From positions 62,001 to 126,000 of the forward strand of contig NZ_OZ245776.1 of NCBI RefSeq assembly GCF_965227735.1: DNA of 64,000 nt, written 5' to 3'. This document shows positions 1-9,022 of this stretch, one piece after another. The stretch comes from Larkinella sp965227735 (lineage in GTDB: Bacteria; Bacteroidota; Bacteroidia; Cytophagales; Spirosomataceae). The number at the start of each line of letters is the position of its first letter. Within the stretch, counting starts at the first letter, position 1. Position numbers and translations under genes: made by a program. The notes beneath the pieces are model-generated. The model searched no databases, had not been told where the DNA came from, and was given only the letters and a program-made list of their open reading frames with translations.

Positions 1-182
1 AATTCCCAACCGCTCCCCGACAATTCGATGTGCTGCGCTCCGGTGCGGGGGCTGATGCGGTACGGGCTCCAGAGTTTCGGGCTTTTGTCATCCGACGACA
101 CCGATCCCGGCTGGGCCGAAACCGAACCGACCGTCAGGAGTGTTGTGAGTAGGAAGAACAAATAAATCGGATTATCTTTCAT
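1..182 (-). CDS. Secreted protein of unknown function, N-terminal part only
   Basis: A reading frame starts with ATG at 182 on the minus strand and stays open to the window edge, giving about 60 residues. The first 22 or so form a clear signal peptide: a short polar start, then a hydrophobic stretch rich in Leu, Phe and Thr, ending SVSAQ. The mature start is Ser/Asp rich, followed by a KLWSPYRISP segment. The domain that would identify the protein lies outside the window, so no function is given. It is divergent from the antitoxin-like gene that starts at 201. Confidence 0.6.
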   Translation of the reverse strand, partial: MKDNPIYLFFLLTTLLTVGSVSAQPGSVSSDDKSPKLWSPYRISPRTGAQHIELSGSGWE

Positions 183-200
183 TGTTAAAAAGCTAAGGTC

Positions 201-437
201 ATGGAAGCACTCAAATTTGTACAAAGAGTTACCGACGATACGCTGGTGTTGCCGATGCCCCCATCGTATCGGGAGCAAGAGGTCGAGGTGATTGTTTTGA
301 AGAAAGAATCGGCTCCAAAACCGGAACTGACGAAAGAAGAAAAGCTGAAAATTCTTCGCAAATACAGAGGTACCTTGCCAAAGTGGGAGCCTGGCCCTGA
401 TTTTGAAGATGAAAACATACAATTTGCTTCCGAATGA
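201..437 (+). CDS. Antitoxin-like protein of a PIN-toxin module
   Basis: This 78-residue protein has an N-terminal segment (KFVQRV, LVLPMPPSYREQEVEVIVL) of the kind found in small Bacteroidota and cyanobacterial antitoxins paired with PIN-domain VapC toxins. It is followed by a charged linker and an acidic tail. AAGG lies about 6 bases before the ATG. The end overlaps a frame encoding only the last part of a PIN domain (409-582), which fits an antitoxin whose toxin gene has been cut down. The assignment rests on resemblance and context. Without a working toxin it may be an orphan antitoxin or a relic. Confidence 0.55.
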   Translation: MEALKFVQRVTDDTLVLPMPPSYREQEVEVIVLKKESAPKPELTKEEKLKILRKYRGTLPKWEPGPDFEDENIQFASE

Positions 438-582
438 TGCCATTATACTGGCACATTGTCTGACTGCGGGTATCCATTACTTGGCTTCTTACGATTCTGA
501 TTTTCAAATTCCCTGCGCAAGCGAAGGCGTTACATTAATCGACACCGTCGAGGTGTTGCACGCTCATTTTCCGGCTTCATAA
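409..582 (+). pseudogene. Remnant of a VapC-like PIN-domain toxin (C-terminal part)
   Basis: The 57-residue frame starts with ATG inside the end of the antitoxin gene. NLLPNDAIILAHCLTAGI is followed by YLASYDSDF, which matches the second half of VapC-type PIN domains: an Asp-containing helix (PNDA), then the strand and acidic loop (S/T-Y/F-D-x-D-F). The first half, which carries the early catalytic Asp of the family (usually in a VDTNxxI motif), is absent, and no in-frame sequence upstream supplies it. It should not be an active ribonuclease. Its end overlaps the tail of the convergent SDR gene. Confidence 0.6.
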
Positions 583-1358
583 GGACCCGGTTTTCCGTAT
601 CCGCGCATCAGCAGCAAACCGCCGTCGAGGGTGATCGTTGAACCGGTCATGTAACTGCCCGACGCCACCAGATCGACCAGCACTGCCGCCACCTCCTCAG
701 CCTGTCCCAGTCGCCCGGCCGGAATTCCCTGACTGACTTCCTGAAGCAAGGCCGGATTTTCCCAAACCGCCCGGTTGATGTCGGTCTGAATGGCCCCGAT
801 GGCGAGCGTGTTCACCCGAATCTGGTGCGGAGCCAGTTCCATCGCGACACCTTTCATCAGGGTTTCGAGCGCCCCTTTGGTTGCGCCGTAGAGACTCAAG
901 CCCAAACCGGGTCGGATGCCGTTGACTGAGGTAATCGTCCAGATGCTTCCCGCAACACCCTGCTTCACCATGTTTCGGGCCACCGACTGGGTCAGGAAGG
1001 TGGTGCTTTTGAAATTGACCGCGTTGAACTGCTCAAAATCAGCCTCCGTTACATCCAGAAAGTGCTTTTTGTACGAAACCCCCGCGTTGTTGACCAGCAC
1101 ATCCAGCGACCCCACCAGTTCCCATGCCTGCTCGCCCAGGCGGATGGCCTGAGCGGTTTGCTGTAAATCGGCCTGAAGCACATGAGCAACACCGCCCTGC
1201 TGCCGGATCGTGTCGGCAACGATTTCGGCGTCGGCCCGGTTTTCGTGAAAGTGAATCACCACCGCACACCCTTCCTCCGCCAGCCGCAGCGCAATGGCCT
1301 TTCCAATACCACCCGACGCCCCCGTAACCAGCGCTTTTTTACCCGTCAATCTCATCAT
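564..1358 (-). CDS. SDR family NAD(P)-dependent oxidoreductase
   Basis: This is a classical short-chain dehydrogenase of 264 residues. The cofactor loop TGASGGIG lies at residues 12-19, NNAG at about 90-93, and the catalytic set is Ser144, Tyr157 and Lys161 (SLYGATK). It resembles glucose 1-dehydrogenase/3-oxoacyl reductase-like SDRs, but the substrate cannot be read from sequence. Two ATG codons are adjacent (1358 and 1355), with AGGGA about 8 bases upstream. It lies downstream of the glucarate dehydratase gene on the same strand, so it may act on a sugar or uronate, but the 190-base gap contains a hairpin and may separate the transcripts. Confidence 0.85.
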   Translation of the reverse strand: MMRLTGKKALVTGASGGIGKAIALRLAEEGCAVVIHFHENRADAEIVADTIRQQGGVAHVLQADLQQTAQAIRLGEQAWELVGSLDVLVNNAGVSYKKHFLDVTEADFEQFNAVNFKSTTFLTQSVARNMVKQGVAGSIWTITSVNGIRPGLGLSLYGATKGALETLMKGVAMELAPHQIRVNTLAIGAIQTDINRAVWENPALLQEVSQGIPAGRLGQAEEVAAVLVDLVASGSYMTGSTITLDGGLLLMRGYGKPGPYEAGK

Positions 1359-1419
1359 TCAGCGTCCCTATTAATGTTGTTTGCTAGTCGTTATTATTGT
1401 TGACATCATCACATTCTGT

Positions 1420-1492
1420 CCCTAAATCCCCTGAAGGGGACTTTTTGCGCCCGGTAAATTCTGCGTCCAAGTCCCCTTCAGGGGATTTAGGG
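1420..1492. repeat. Perfect 22-bp inverted repeat with self-palindromic arms
   Basis: The arms at 1420-1441 and 1471-1492 are exact reverse complements. Each arm also contains its own short palindrome, CCCCTGAAGGGG. A related half-site (GGGATTTAGGGG) appears near 14493, before the Dabb gene. It lies between the SDR start and the glucarate dehydratase stop and may act as a terminator, although no long T-run follows. Confidence 0.7.
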
Positions 1493-1501
1493 GCAGCACA
1501 C

Positions 1502-1543
1502 GATATTCACTATTCGTTATTCAGTGTTCATTATTCCCTATTC
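1502..1543. repeat. Degenerate heptamer array
   Basis: Six consecutive 7-base units follow the pattern xxxATTC/xxTATTC (for example ACTATTC, GTTATTC, ATTATTC). The array ends 3 bases before the glucarate dehydratase stop codon. The unit type is the same as in the arrays at 48115-48207 and 57823-57957, but here no matching opposite arm was found. Confidence 0.6.
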
Positions 1544-1545
1544 CT

Positions 1546-2736
1546 TCACATTCCTCCCACTGTCGGAAACCAATCCGGCCGATACGGGTCCTGGTGAAAA
1601 CGGGCGTAGTAATCGCCTTTCTCCTCGTAATATTTTTCGTAGTGTTTCATCTTGTCCTCATCGAGCGTGACGCCCAGCCCCGGCCCGGTGGGCACCTTGA
1701 TGCAACCGTTTTCGTATTTCATCAAACCGCCTTCGATGATGTCGTCAGTGAGGTAATGGTAGTGAGCATCACCGGCAAAATTCATGGTCGGAATGGTGGA
1801 AGCCGTATGAATCATGGCCGCCAGTTCAATGCCAAATTCTGCCCCGGAGTGCATGGCAACGCCCAGATTGAAGGTGTTACAAACCGCAGCCAGGTCTTTC
1901 ACCCCACGCGGCCCTTCCCAATAATGCAGGTCCGTCAGCACAATGTCCACCGAACCCATCCGGATGGCCGGAGCGAGGTCGTCGAATTTGGCGGGATACA
2001 TGTTTGTTGCCACCGGAATGCGAATCTGCTTGCGGACGGCGGCATTGCCTTCCAGCCCCCACGACGGATCTTCAAAATATTCGAGGTTCAGATCTTCCAT
2101 CCGGCGGCCCATCTGCACGGCGGTCTGCACCGACCACAAGCCGTTCGGGTCGATCCGCAAGCCGAAATCGTCGCCCAATTGCCTGCGGCAGAGTTCCAAA
2201 ACCCGAACTTCCTCTTTGGGAGCCATCACCCCCGCTTTGAGCTTCATCGCCTTGACGCCCAGCGTTTCGTGCAGTTCCTGGCAATAGTCGGCCAGATCCT
2301 CGGCGGTTTCGTCGTGCCCCCCACCCGGCCGGTCATACCGCCAGAACAGATACGCAATAAACGGCACTTCGTCGCGGATGCGCCCGCCCAGCAAATCGCT
2401 CATCGGGCGACCCAGCACTTTACCCTGAATGTCGAGACAGGCCATTTCGAGGGCGGCATACAGGCGGGCATTGGACAGATAATAAATGCTCCGCAGCACC
2501 TTCAACTTCATGATTTCCAGTTGAAACGGATCGAGACCGATGATGCGCGGTTTCAGCTTTTGCAAAGCGCCCCGTTGGTCTCCCCCGCCCACTTCCCCCA
2601 GTCCGACAATGCCTTCGTCGGTGATGACTTCGACAATCGTCCGGAGAAAATAACCGGGATGCACGCCGGTATTGTGGCGAAGCTGGGCGTTGAGCGGAAT
2701 GGCCACGCAGCGGGTTCGCAGGTCGATGATTTTCAT
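1546..2736 (-). CDS. Glucarate dehydratase-like enolase-superfamily enzyme
   Basis: The 396-residue protein belongs to the mandelate racemase/muconate lactonizing branch of the enolase superfamily. Visible residues fit the glucarate dehydratase group: the Lys-x-Lys pair at 165/167 (KLKAG), metal ligands Asp196 (RIDPNG) and Glu222 (FEDP), Asn245 (ATNMY), Asp269 (TDLHYW) and catalytic His296 (MHSG). Such enzymes dehydrate aldaric or related sugar acids to 2-keto-3-deoxy acids. The order glucarate dehydratase, xylanase, SusD, SusC suggests catabolism of uronic acid side chains released from glucuronoxylan. The exact substrate is not proven; a related acid-sugar dehydratase is possible. Confidence 0.8.
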   Translation of the reverse strand: MKIIDLRTRCVAIPLNAQLRHNTGVHPGYFLRTIVEVITDEGIVGLGEVGGGDQRGALQKLKPRIIGLDPFQLEIMKLKVLRSIYYLSNARLYAALEMACLDIQGKVLGRPMSDLLGGRIRDEVPFIAYLFWRYDRPGGGHDETAEDLADYCQELHETLGVKAMKLKAGVMAPKEEVRVLELCRRQLGDDFGLRIDPNGLWSVQTAVQMGRRMEDLNLEYFEDPSWGLEGNAAVRKQIRIPVATNMYPAKFDDLAPAIRMGSVDIVLTDLHYWEGPRGVKDLAAVCNTFNLGVAMHSGAEFGIELAAMIHTASTIPTMNFAGDAHYHYLTDDIIEGGLMKYENGCIKVPTGPGLGVTLDEDKMKHYEKYYEEKGDYYARFHQDPYRPDWFPTVGGM

Positions 2737-2805
2737 ACTTGTTTTTTTGATTGCCGTATAAGGGCCTTATTCTACGATTTTAATGCGAATCGACCATGAG
2801 CCTTT

Positions 2806-4182
2806 TCAGTCGAGCACCACGACCTGCGTGCGGGCACCACTTTTTGGAAACTGAACTTCTTTCTCGTATTTCTTCCCGTTCCGTTGTGTAACCACTTTAT
2901 ACGTACCGTAGAAGCCCTTGTAACTTACCGCGTTATTTCTGGGCGAAGTCGTTACGTTCGTGCGCCACTCTTTGTTAATCAGCCGGTCCAACACGTCGTA
3001 AGCGGGCTTTTTGGTAAAGTCACGGTTTAACAGGCCGCCTTTCCATTTGTCTTCGCCGGGCACCACCGTACCATCCGGTTTGATCCGGGCGGGCGCGGCT
3101 GTTCCATCGACCAGATTCCACCAGATGATGCCTTCTACGTTGGGGTGACTAAACCATAGTTTGTAGTAATTTTCCGTCATGACGGCCTGGTATTCAGGGC
3201 CTTTTTCAGATAAGGCCGATACTGTAATTTCGGTAATGTGAATGGGCAAATTGAAGTCTGCGTACAAATCGAGGGTGTGGAACAAGGTAGAAGGCGTCAT
3301 GGCTTTCCCTTTCAGAATCTGCTCATATTCAGGCTCGCTGAAGTTATGAAACTGCATTCCGATCGCATTGATTTTGGCATTCCGTAACAGCAGATTTTCG
3401 GTGAGCAGATAATCGGCATTGTATTCACGCTTGTTGCTGCGTCCCCAGATACCGGTAGTGAAGTTGAGCGTAAACACATTGCTGTTCGGGAAATGCCGCT
3501 CGCTTTCTTTAAACGCCTTCAACGCGAAATCTTTCGGCATCAGTACGTCGGCGTGGCGGTCGGTTACTTCATTGACGACGTCCCAAATCTGAATGTCGTG
3601 ACCGTATCGCTCACCGATTTCCTGGATGCGTTTGCTGATTTTCTGCTCCATGATTTTTTCATCCTTCGGTAGCCAGGTTGGCAGCGACCAGCGCGGATTG
3701 TCCCACACGAGCGTATGGCCTTTGGGCGTGAGATTGTGTTTCCGGACAAACTCCATCACCACGTCGGGCGCGGGACGGCGGTAACTATAGGGGCTGTCTT
3801 TTCCAAAACGGAGTTTGCCCGGCTCAGGCTCCAGTTCAGGCCAGTAGAACGGAATGGTCACGAAATTGAATAGTTTGGCAAAATGCTCTTCATACAGCGC
3901 ATCTTCTTTCGGATTCCGGAACCCCTTCACCATAAAACCGTTGGCTCCGAAATAAAAATCGTGGCGGGTTTGTGTTAACGAAACCTCACCGGTTGAAACG
4001 GGATTGCCTTCTTTATCTGTAAACTGAATGGTGAAGGCCCCCATCCGGTTTTCGCGGATGCCATCGGCAATCCGTTGCTGGATGGCGGGGTCGTTCCACT
4101 GATTTTTATACTCGTCGGAAAGCTGGGCCGAAGCCTGAAGGGCTGATACGGTTAGGAATGCAGCCGTGACAATGTGTTTCAT
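2806..4182 (-). CDS. GH10 endo-1,4-beta-xylanase
   Basis: A signal peptide (residues 1-20, ending ASAQ) precedes a complete glycoside hydrolase family 10 domain. The acid/base Glu205 is in WDVVNEV, the nucleophile Glu318 in HITEITV, and the conserved GHTLVW lies at 155-160. GH10 enzymes cleave the xylan backbone with retention of configuration. The length (458 residues) allows the catalytic domain plus a short N-terminal beta region (about 45-80) and a C-terminal strand-rich tail. It lies between the sugar-acid dehydratase and the SusD/SusC pair on one strand, as in a xylan utilisation locus. Export to the periplasm or outer membrane is inferred from the signal. Confidence 0.92.
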   Translation of the reverse strand: MKHIVTAAFLTVSALQASAQLSDEYKNQWNDPAIQQRIADGIRENRMGAFTIQFTDKEGNPVSTGEVSLTQTRHDFYFGANGFMVKGFRNPKEDALYEEHFAKLFNFVTIPFYWPELEPEPGKLRFGKDSPYSYRRPAPDVVMEFVRKHNLTPKGHTLVWDNPRWSLPTWLPKDEKIMEQKISKRIQEIGERYGHDIQIWDVVNEVTDRHADVLMPKDFALKAFKESERHFPNSNVFTLNFTTGIWGRSNKREYNADYLLTENLLLRNAKINAIGMQFHNFSEPEYEQILKGKAMTPSTLFHTLDLYADFNLPIHITEITVSALSEKGPEYQAVMTENYYKLWFSHPNVEGIIWWNLVDGTAAPARIKPDGTVVPGEDKWKGGLLNRDFTKKPAYDVLDRLINKEWRTNVTTSPRNNAVSYKGFYGTYKVVTQRNGKKYEKEVQFPKSGARTQVVVLD

Positions 4183-4296
4183 CTTTAATGGTTATCCGGT
4201 TGGAAATGGGCGGGCTGGTTGTTTTTTTGGAAATTTTCAATTGCCCGGTTGAGCCTGTTTCAGAGGTTCGTCTTGTCGGGTATCGAAAACCAGCAA

Positions 4297-5745
4297 TCAA
4301 TACCCCGGATTCTGATCAGTCGCGGTAAGAGCCGTGTTATAATTCAGTTCCGAAACCGGAATGGGCCAGAACAGGTGTTTATCGGCCACGTCTTTCCCGG
4401 TGGCGGTTTTGATCACCTCTTTCAGTTTGGCCGGTCCGAGCCGTTTCAGATCGAGCCAGCGTTTGGCTTCATACTGCGTTTCGTAGCCCCGCTCTTTCAG
4501 CACCAACTCGTGAAAATTCGTTGCGGTGTAGTCCGCCGGTTTGAAATCCACGTCCGAAACTGCCGTTGGCACCTTTCCGTAGGCCCGGCGGTGCACCTGA
4601 TTCAAAGCCTCCATCGCAGCCGCCGTTGGCCCGGTTCCGGCCCGGCTGGCGGCTTCGGCATACAGCAACAGAATATCAGCGTAGCGGTAAATTGGAAAAT
4701 CATTGCCCGCGCCGTCGCTGGTAGCCGCAACCGGGTCCGAGAACTTCTTACACAAAATGCTGTTTTTCCCCAGACCAATATCCCAGCTATACCAGAAGGC
4801 GGTTTTCCGTAAATCCTTTTCATCCCAGGTTTTCTGCATCGGATTGCTCTGGGTATCGCTGTAGTGGGCATAAAAACCGCCCGCGCCGTGGAGTCTCGAA
4901 CCCGGATGGTGCGCAAACATCGCCAGATACATCCCCTGCCCACCCTGACGGGTTGCTTTCAGATACCAGATTTCTTCCGTCGAAGTAACGACTGTCGGGC
5001 CGAACACTTTGCTGTCAAAATCGGCAGCAACCGCCACCGGCACCAGCGAAAACTTCCCGGATTTGATGATTTCATCGGCTTTGTCGCGGGCTTCGGCATA
5101 CTGGTTCCGGGTAAAATACACTTCCGCCAAAGCCGCCTTGGCCGCCCATTTGGTGGCCCGGCCCACCTGCGTACCTTTGTCGGGCAGGTTGGCTTCCGCT
5201 TCTTTTAAATCACTCAGGATCAAGGTATACACTTCTTCGGCGGTGTTGCGCTTGACATTGGGTTCACTGAGTGTCGCTTCGGTGCGGATCGGCACGCCAC
5301 CCCAGTTGCGGACCAACCAGAAATACGCGAAAGCACGCAGGTATTTGGCTTCAGCGACATACTTCGTGACGTCGGCCGGGCTGATGCTGGTGCCTTTCGG
5401 AGCATTCTGAATCACCAGATTGGCATTGCGGATGCTGAGGTAGAACAACCGCCAGCCGTCGTCGGTCCGCGGAATGTTCGTGCTGTTCAGTCCCTGAAAA
5501 TCGCTCAGCACCTGGTAGCTGCCCCGCCCGTAACTGTAATCGGTATACGCTTCGAGCTGCGCACCCAACTGCCCCGTGATGCCATTGGTGGCCCGGAGCT
5601 GGGCGTATGCCGCATTCACGGCGGCTTCTACTTCACTGGCGGTATTGTAAAACGTCTCCACCGCGACGGCTTTGGGCTTCTCAACCAGCACATCCTCGCA
5701 AGCCAGCAGGCTGAGGAATAAGGGAAGGAATAGGATCTTTTTCAT
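4297..5745 (-). CDS. SusD/RagB family outer-membrane lipoprotein
   Basis: The gene encodes a 482-residue surface glycan-binding partner of SusC. I start it at 5745 because MKKILFLPLFLSLLAC is a lipoprotein signal with acylated Cys16; the frame is open further upstream but that part would overlap the SusC gene. Typical SusD features are an N-terminal LVEKP segment, TPR-like helices with AEAKYLRAFAYFWLVRNWGGVP (in part) near 160-180, and a C-terminal ending in LxxNPGY form (here TATDQNPGY). The gene follows SusC with a 90-base gap that holds an octamer-repeat hairpin. The substrate is probably xylan oligosaccharides, judged from the neighbouring GH10. Confidence 0.93.
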   Translation of the reverse strand: MKKILFLPLFLSLLACEDVLVEKPKAVAVETFYNTASEVEAAVNAAYAQLRATNGITGQLGAQLEAYTDYSYGRGSYQVLSDFQGLNSTNIPRTDDGWRLFYLSIRNANLVIQNAPKGTSISPADVTKYVAEAKYLRAFAYFWLVRNWGGVPIRTEATLSEPNVKRNTAEEVYTLILSDLKEAEANLPDKGTQVGRATKWAAKAALAEVYFTRNQYAEARDKADEIIKSGKFSLVPVAVAADFDSKVFGPTVVTSTEEIWYLKATRQGGQGMYLAMFAHHPGSRLHGAGGFYAHYSDTQSNPMQKTWDEKDLRKTAFWYSWDIGLGKNSILCKKFSDPVAATSDGAGNDFPIYRYADILLLYAEAASRAGTGPTAAAMEALNQVHRRAYGKVPTAVSDVDFKPADYTATNFHELVLKERGYETQYEAKRWLDLKRLGPAKLKEVIKTATGKDVADKHLFWPIPVSELNYNTALTATDQNPGY

Positions 5746-5756
5746 ATCTATTTGTG

Positions 5757-5830
5757 ATTGAGCGAATGAGTGATTGAGTGAATTATCCATGCGACAGCCA
5801 CTCAATCGCTCATTCACTAATTCGCTCAAT
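5757..5830. repeat. Octamer-repeat hairpin between SusC and SusD genes
   Basis: The left arm (5757-5780) is three 8-base units such as ATTGAGCG, AATGAGTG and ATTGAGTG. The right arm (5799-5830) is four units whose reverse complement gives the same series with one extra unit. The hairpin fills the gap between the SusC stop and the SusD start. It could reduce read-through or alter transcript stability, but that is inference. Confidence 0.75.
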
Positions 5831-5834
5831 AAAA

Positions 5835-8834
5835 TTAAAACCCGACCCGCAGGCCGAAGGTGACGGATTTCGAGGTGGGATAGCTGTAATGGTCGATGCC
5901 CTGGCCGATGGAATTGGCGCCCCCCTGCGAGTTGGTTTCCGGGTCCCACCACGAGTATTTTGTGAGGGTCAGCAGGTTCTGGCCACTGGCGTAGACCTGC
6001 GCCGTTCGCATCCAGGTGACGCCCATTTTCTGCAACGGCAGGTTGTAGGCCAGTTGAATGTTTCGCAGGCGCAAATACGACCCATCTTCGACAAAGCGAT
6101 CGGAGTAATTGTAGCTGTTGGCGCGGGAAATAACCGGGTATTTCGCCGTGGTGTTGGTCGGCGTCCAGTGGTTATACAACACTTCACGCGGCATGTTCAG
6201 CCCAAAACCGTAGTCGAGCGTGTTGTTGATCGAACTGACGTTGACCAGGTTATTGCCTTGCGTTCCCTGCACAAAAAACGTGAGGTCGAAACCCCGGAAC
6301 GACATGGCCGAATTAAAACCGTAGATAAAGTCGGGATTGGGATTGCCGATGATGGTTTTGTCGAGCTGGTTGATCACGTTGTCGCCGTTCTGATCCACAT
6401 ACTTCACCTTGCCCTGTTCGGTGTAGCCGTTTTCCACGTACCCATAAAACACGCTCATCGGCTGGCCTTCGCGCAGCAGGTTGGCGGCATCGCTGATGAG
6501 CGTTACGCCCACACTGCCGCCCAGAATGTCCTGCCCGCCGTTCAGCTTGACCACCTTACTGCGGTTGAACGAGATATTGCCGTTTACATCCCACTTAAAG
6601 GCCTTGTCGAGAATGCGGGCTTCCAGCCCAATTTCCAGGCCTTTGTTCTGAATTTGACCGACGTTCCGAATCGTGCTCGTAAACCCGAAACCGCTTGGTA
6701 ACTGCACCGTATTGAGGAGGTCACGGGTGTGTTTGATGTAATAATCGAGGGTCAGGCGGAAGCGGTTGCTGAGAAAACCCGCGTCAATCCCGAAGTCAGT
6801 TTGCTCGGTGGTTTCCCACTTCAGGTTGCCGGGCAACTGCGTTCCGGGGGCGAAGGTGTTGTAGAGTGCATCGTCGAACACGGTTTTTCCCGCCGACAGG
6901 TTGTTGAGCGTCGCATATGCCCCAATCGCCTGGCTACCCGTCAAACCCCAGCTTGCCCGCGCCTTCAGGTCGGTAATGAACGGCACATTTTTCATAAATT
7001 CTTCTTCCGATACCCGCCAGGCCAGGGCGCCGGAGGGGAAATAGCCCCATTTGTTGCCTTCGCTGTATTTGGAAGAACCGTCGGCCCGGAAACTGATCGT
7101 AGCCAGATACTTGTTGTTGTAGCTGTAATTCACGCGCCCCAGATACGACAGCAGCGTGCTGAGCGAATAGCCCGTTCCCGGAATGCCCGGTGTTGCTGCC
7201 GAACCCAGATTGGCGGTTTCGGTGATATCGCTCAGAAAGCCCACGCCCGACGCGTTCAATGATTTGCTCAGAAAATCCTGGTAGGTGAACCCGGCCACCG
7301 CTGAAATGCTGTGTTTGACGGCAATGGTTTTGATGTAGCTGATCGTGTTTTCACTCAACAGGCTCATTCCCCGGCTTGTCGACACGCTGGCACTGCCCTG
7401 GGAGTTGACAAATTTGGTCGTTGTGTAGGAATCCGTACGGTCATCGCTGTTTTCAATACCGCCGGAAATCTTGATGGCCAGGCCGTCGAACGGTTTGAAT
7501 GTCAGGGCCGCATTGGCCAGCACCCGGTTGGCATCGACATCGTCGGAAGACTGGTAGATGTAATTCAGTGGATTGGTCAATACGTTGGAAATGAAAGGAT
7601 AAGCCGTTGCCAGCACGCGATACGAACCGTCTTCGTTGTATGGAGTCAGGGTTGGCGGGGCCGAAATGGCCGCTGAGATGAGCGAACCGCCCCGGTTGCC
7701 GCCCCCCGAATTCTGGCGGCTCGTTGTGATTTTGGTCAGCGTGGCACCATACGACAGGTTGAGCTTTCGGCTGACATCCGACGAGATGTTGGCGCGGAGC
7801 GAATACCGCTTGTAGTCACTGCCGATCACAATGCCCTGCTGATTAAAAATACTCCCTCCCACCGAATACCGCGTTTTCTCGTTGCCTCCGCTGATGGTCA
7901 GGTTGTGCGTCTGCATGGGTGCTTTCCGGAAAATCAGATCCTGCCAGTCGAATCCTTCGCCAAAACCGTCGATTTGCGCCTGCGTAAAATACGGGGTCAC
8001 TTTGTCCGTCGTGGCCTGTTCATTGTAGAACGTCGCATATTCCCGGGCATTCATCAAATCCAGCTTTTTGCGCAGGGTCTGGGTGCTGTAGCTGCCTTCA
8101 TAATCTACCTGCATTTTGCCGGATTTGCCCTGTTTGGTCGTAATCAAAACCACCCCGTTCGCGCCCCGCGACCCGTAAATGGCCGTGGCCGAGGCATCTT
8201 TCAGAATTTCGATGCTTTCAATATCCGTGTTGTTGATGATGGTCGGATTGCTGCCCGAAGTCGGAAAACCGTCCACCACATACAGTGGTTCGTTGCTGCC
8301 CTGAATCGAGTTGGTGCCACGGATCCGGACGCTGATACCGGCCCCCGGCGCTCCCGTGTTCTGCGTCACCTGCACACCCGGCGCCCGGCCCGACAACGCC
8401 TGGAGGACGTTGGTTGCCGGAAATGCGTTCAGCTCTTTGGCCTTCACCTGCGCCAGGGAGCCGGTCAAATCCGACTTCCGGACCGTTCCGTAGCCCACGA
8501 CGACGACCTCATCCAGTTGCCGGGAATCGACCACCAGAGCGGCATTGATCACCGACTGGTTTCCGACGGCGATTTCCTGCGCCACATAGCCCACCGACGA
8601 AATGACCAGCGTTGCATTGGCCTGATTGGCCAACGTGAGCCGGTAATTTCCTTCCGCATCCGTTGTGGTCCCCGTTGTGGTTCCTTTGAGCGAAACCGAC
8701 GTACCCGGCAAGGGCGCATTGTCGGCCGCCCCGGTTACACGGCCCGTTATCACCACCGATTGCGTCCATCCGATCGACGGGATCAGCAGAACCGCCAGAC
8801 AGACACGAAGCCATCTATAAAGGTTTTTTTTCAT
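5835..8834 (-). CDS. SusC/RagA family TonB-linked outer-membrane transporter
   Basis: The protein has about 1000 residues. Order of parts: signal peptide ending GWTQ, carboxypeptidase-regulatory-like beta domain (GRVTGAADNAPLPGTSVSLKG onward, in part), the SusC signature DEVVVVGYGT near 110-120, a plug domain with the YVVDGFP and DASATAIYGSRGANGV stretches, and a 22-strand barrel ending GLRVGF. It imports oligosaccharides captured by SusD using TonB energy. It lacks the STN domain found in the third SusC of this window, so it probably does not signal through a FecR. I prefer the MKKN start at 8834; an ATG 12 bases upstream (8846) is also possible. It is probably the first gene of the xylan operon. 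Confidence 0.93.
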   Translation of the reverse strand: MKKNLYRWLRVCLAVLLIPSIGWTQSVVITGRVTGAADNAPLPGTSVSLKGTTTGTTTDAEGNYRLTLANQANATLVISSVGYVAQEIAVGNQSVINAALVVDSRQLDEVVVVGYGTVRKSDLTGSLAQVKAKELNAFPATNVLQALSGRAPGVQVTQNTGAPGAGISVRIRGTNSIQGSNEPLYVVDGFPTSGSNPTIINNTDIESIEILKDASATAIYGSRGANGVVLITTKQGKSGKMQVDYEGSYSTQTLRKKLDLMNAREYATFYNEQATTDKVTPYFTQAQIDGFGEGFDWQDLIFRKAPMQTHNLTISGGNEKTRYSVGGSIFNQQGIVIGSDYKRYSLRANISSDVSRKLNLSYGATLTKITTSRQNSGGGNRGGSLISAAISAPPTLTPYNEDGSYRVLATAYPFISNVLTNPLNYIYQSSDDVDANRVLANAALTFKPFDGLAIKISGGIENSDDRTDSYTTTKFVNSQGSASVSTSRGMSLLSENTISYIKTIAVKHSISAVAGFTYQDFLSKSLNASGVGFLSDITETANLGSAATPGIPGTGYSLSTLLSYLGRVNYSYNNKYLATISFRADGSSKYSEGNKWGYFPSGALAWRVSEEEFMKNVPFITDLKARASWGLTGSQAIGAYATLNNLSAGKTVFDDALYNTFAPGTQLPGNLKWETTEQTDFGIDAGFLSNRFRLTLDYYIKHTRDLLNTVQLPSGFGFTSTIRNVGQIQNKGLEIGLEARILDKAFKWDVNGNISFNRSKVVKLNGGQDILGGSVGVTLISDAANLLREGQPMSVFYGYVENGYTEQGKVKYVDQNGDNVINQLDKTIIGNPNPDFIYGFNSAMSFRGFDLTFFVQGTQGNNLVNVSSINNTLDYGFGLNMPREVLYNHWTPTNTTAKYPVISRANSYNYSDRFVEDGSYLRLRNIQLAYNLPLQKMGVTWMRTAQVYASGQNLLTLTKYSWWDPETNSQGGANSIGQGIDHYSYPTSKSVTFGLRVGF

Positions 8835-8980
8835 AGAGTTCAGCATTTAATTTTTATATTATAAAATCTAATTTTATTTCATTGCAATTCTAATCACAAA
8901 TTCGGATTCACTCCAAATTATTTTCAATTTTTTTATAAAAAATAGTCCTTTCAGTCGATCTATGGATTTCTCCGGGCACA

Positions 8981-9005
8981 AAAAAAGGGCCGAAGCCCTT
9001 TTTAA
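8981..9005 (-). terminator. Intrinsic terminator of the IclR gene
   Basis: AAAAAGGGC, loop CGAA, GCCCTTTTT forms an A-tract/T-tract hairpin just after the IclR stop on the minus strand, where it is followed by a run of T. It separates the regulator from the SusC promoter region (8847-8980). That region is AT-rich and shows no further gene. Confidence 0.8.
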
Positions 9006-9022
9006 ATTCATCATAAACTACT

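Noticed and set aside
1594..2799. Long plus-strand frame of 401 codons opposite the glucarate dehydratase gene
   Set aside because: It mirrors a well-supported enolase-superfamily gene, has no domain pattern of its own and is rich in His, Gln and Arg as expected of antisense of a GC-rich gene.
5746..5952. N-terminal extension of the first SusD gene into the SusC gene
   Set aside because: The extension lacks a signal and overlaps SusC; MKKILFLPLF at 5745 is a proper lipoprotein start.
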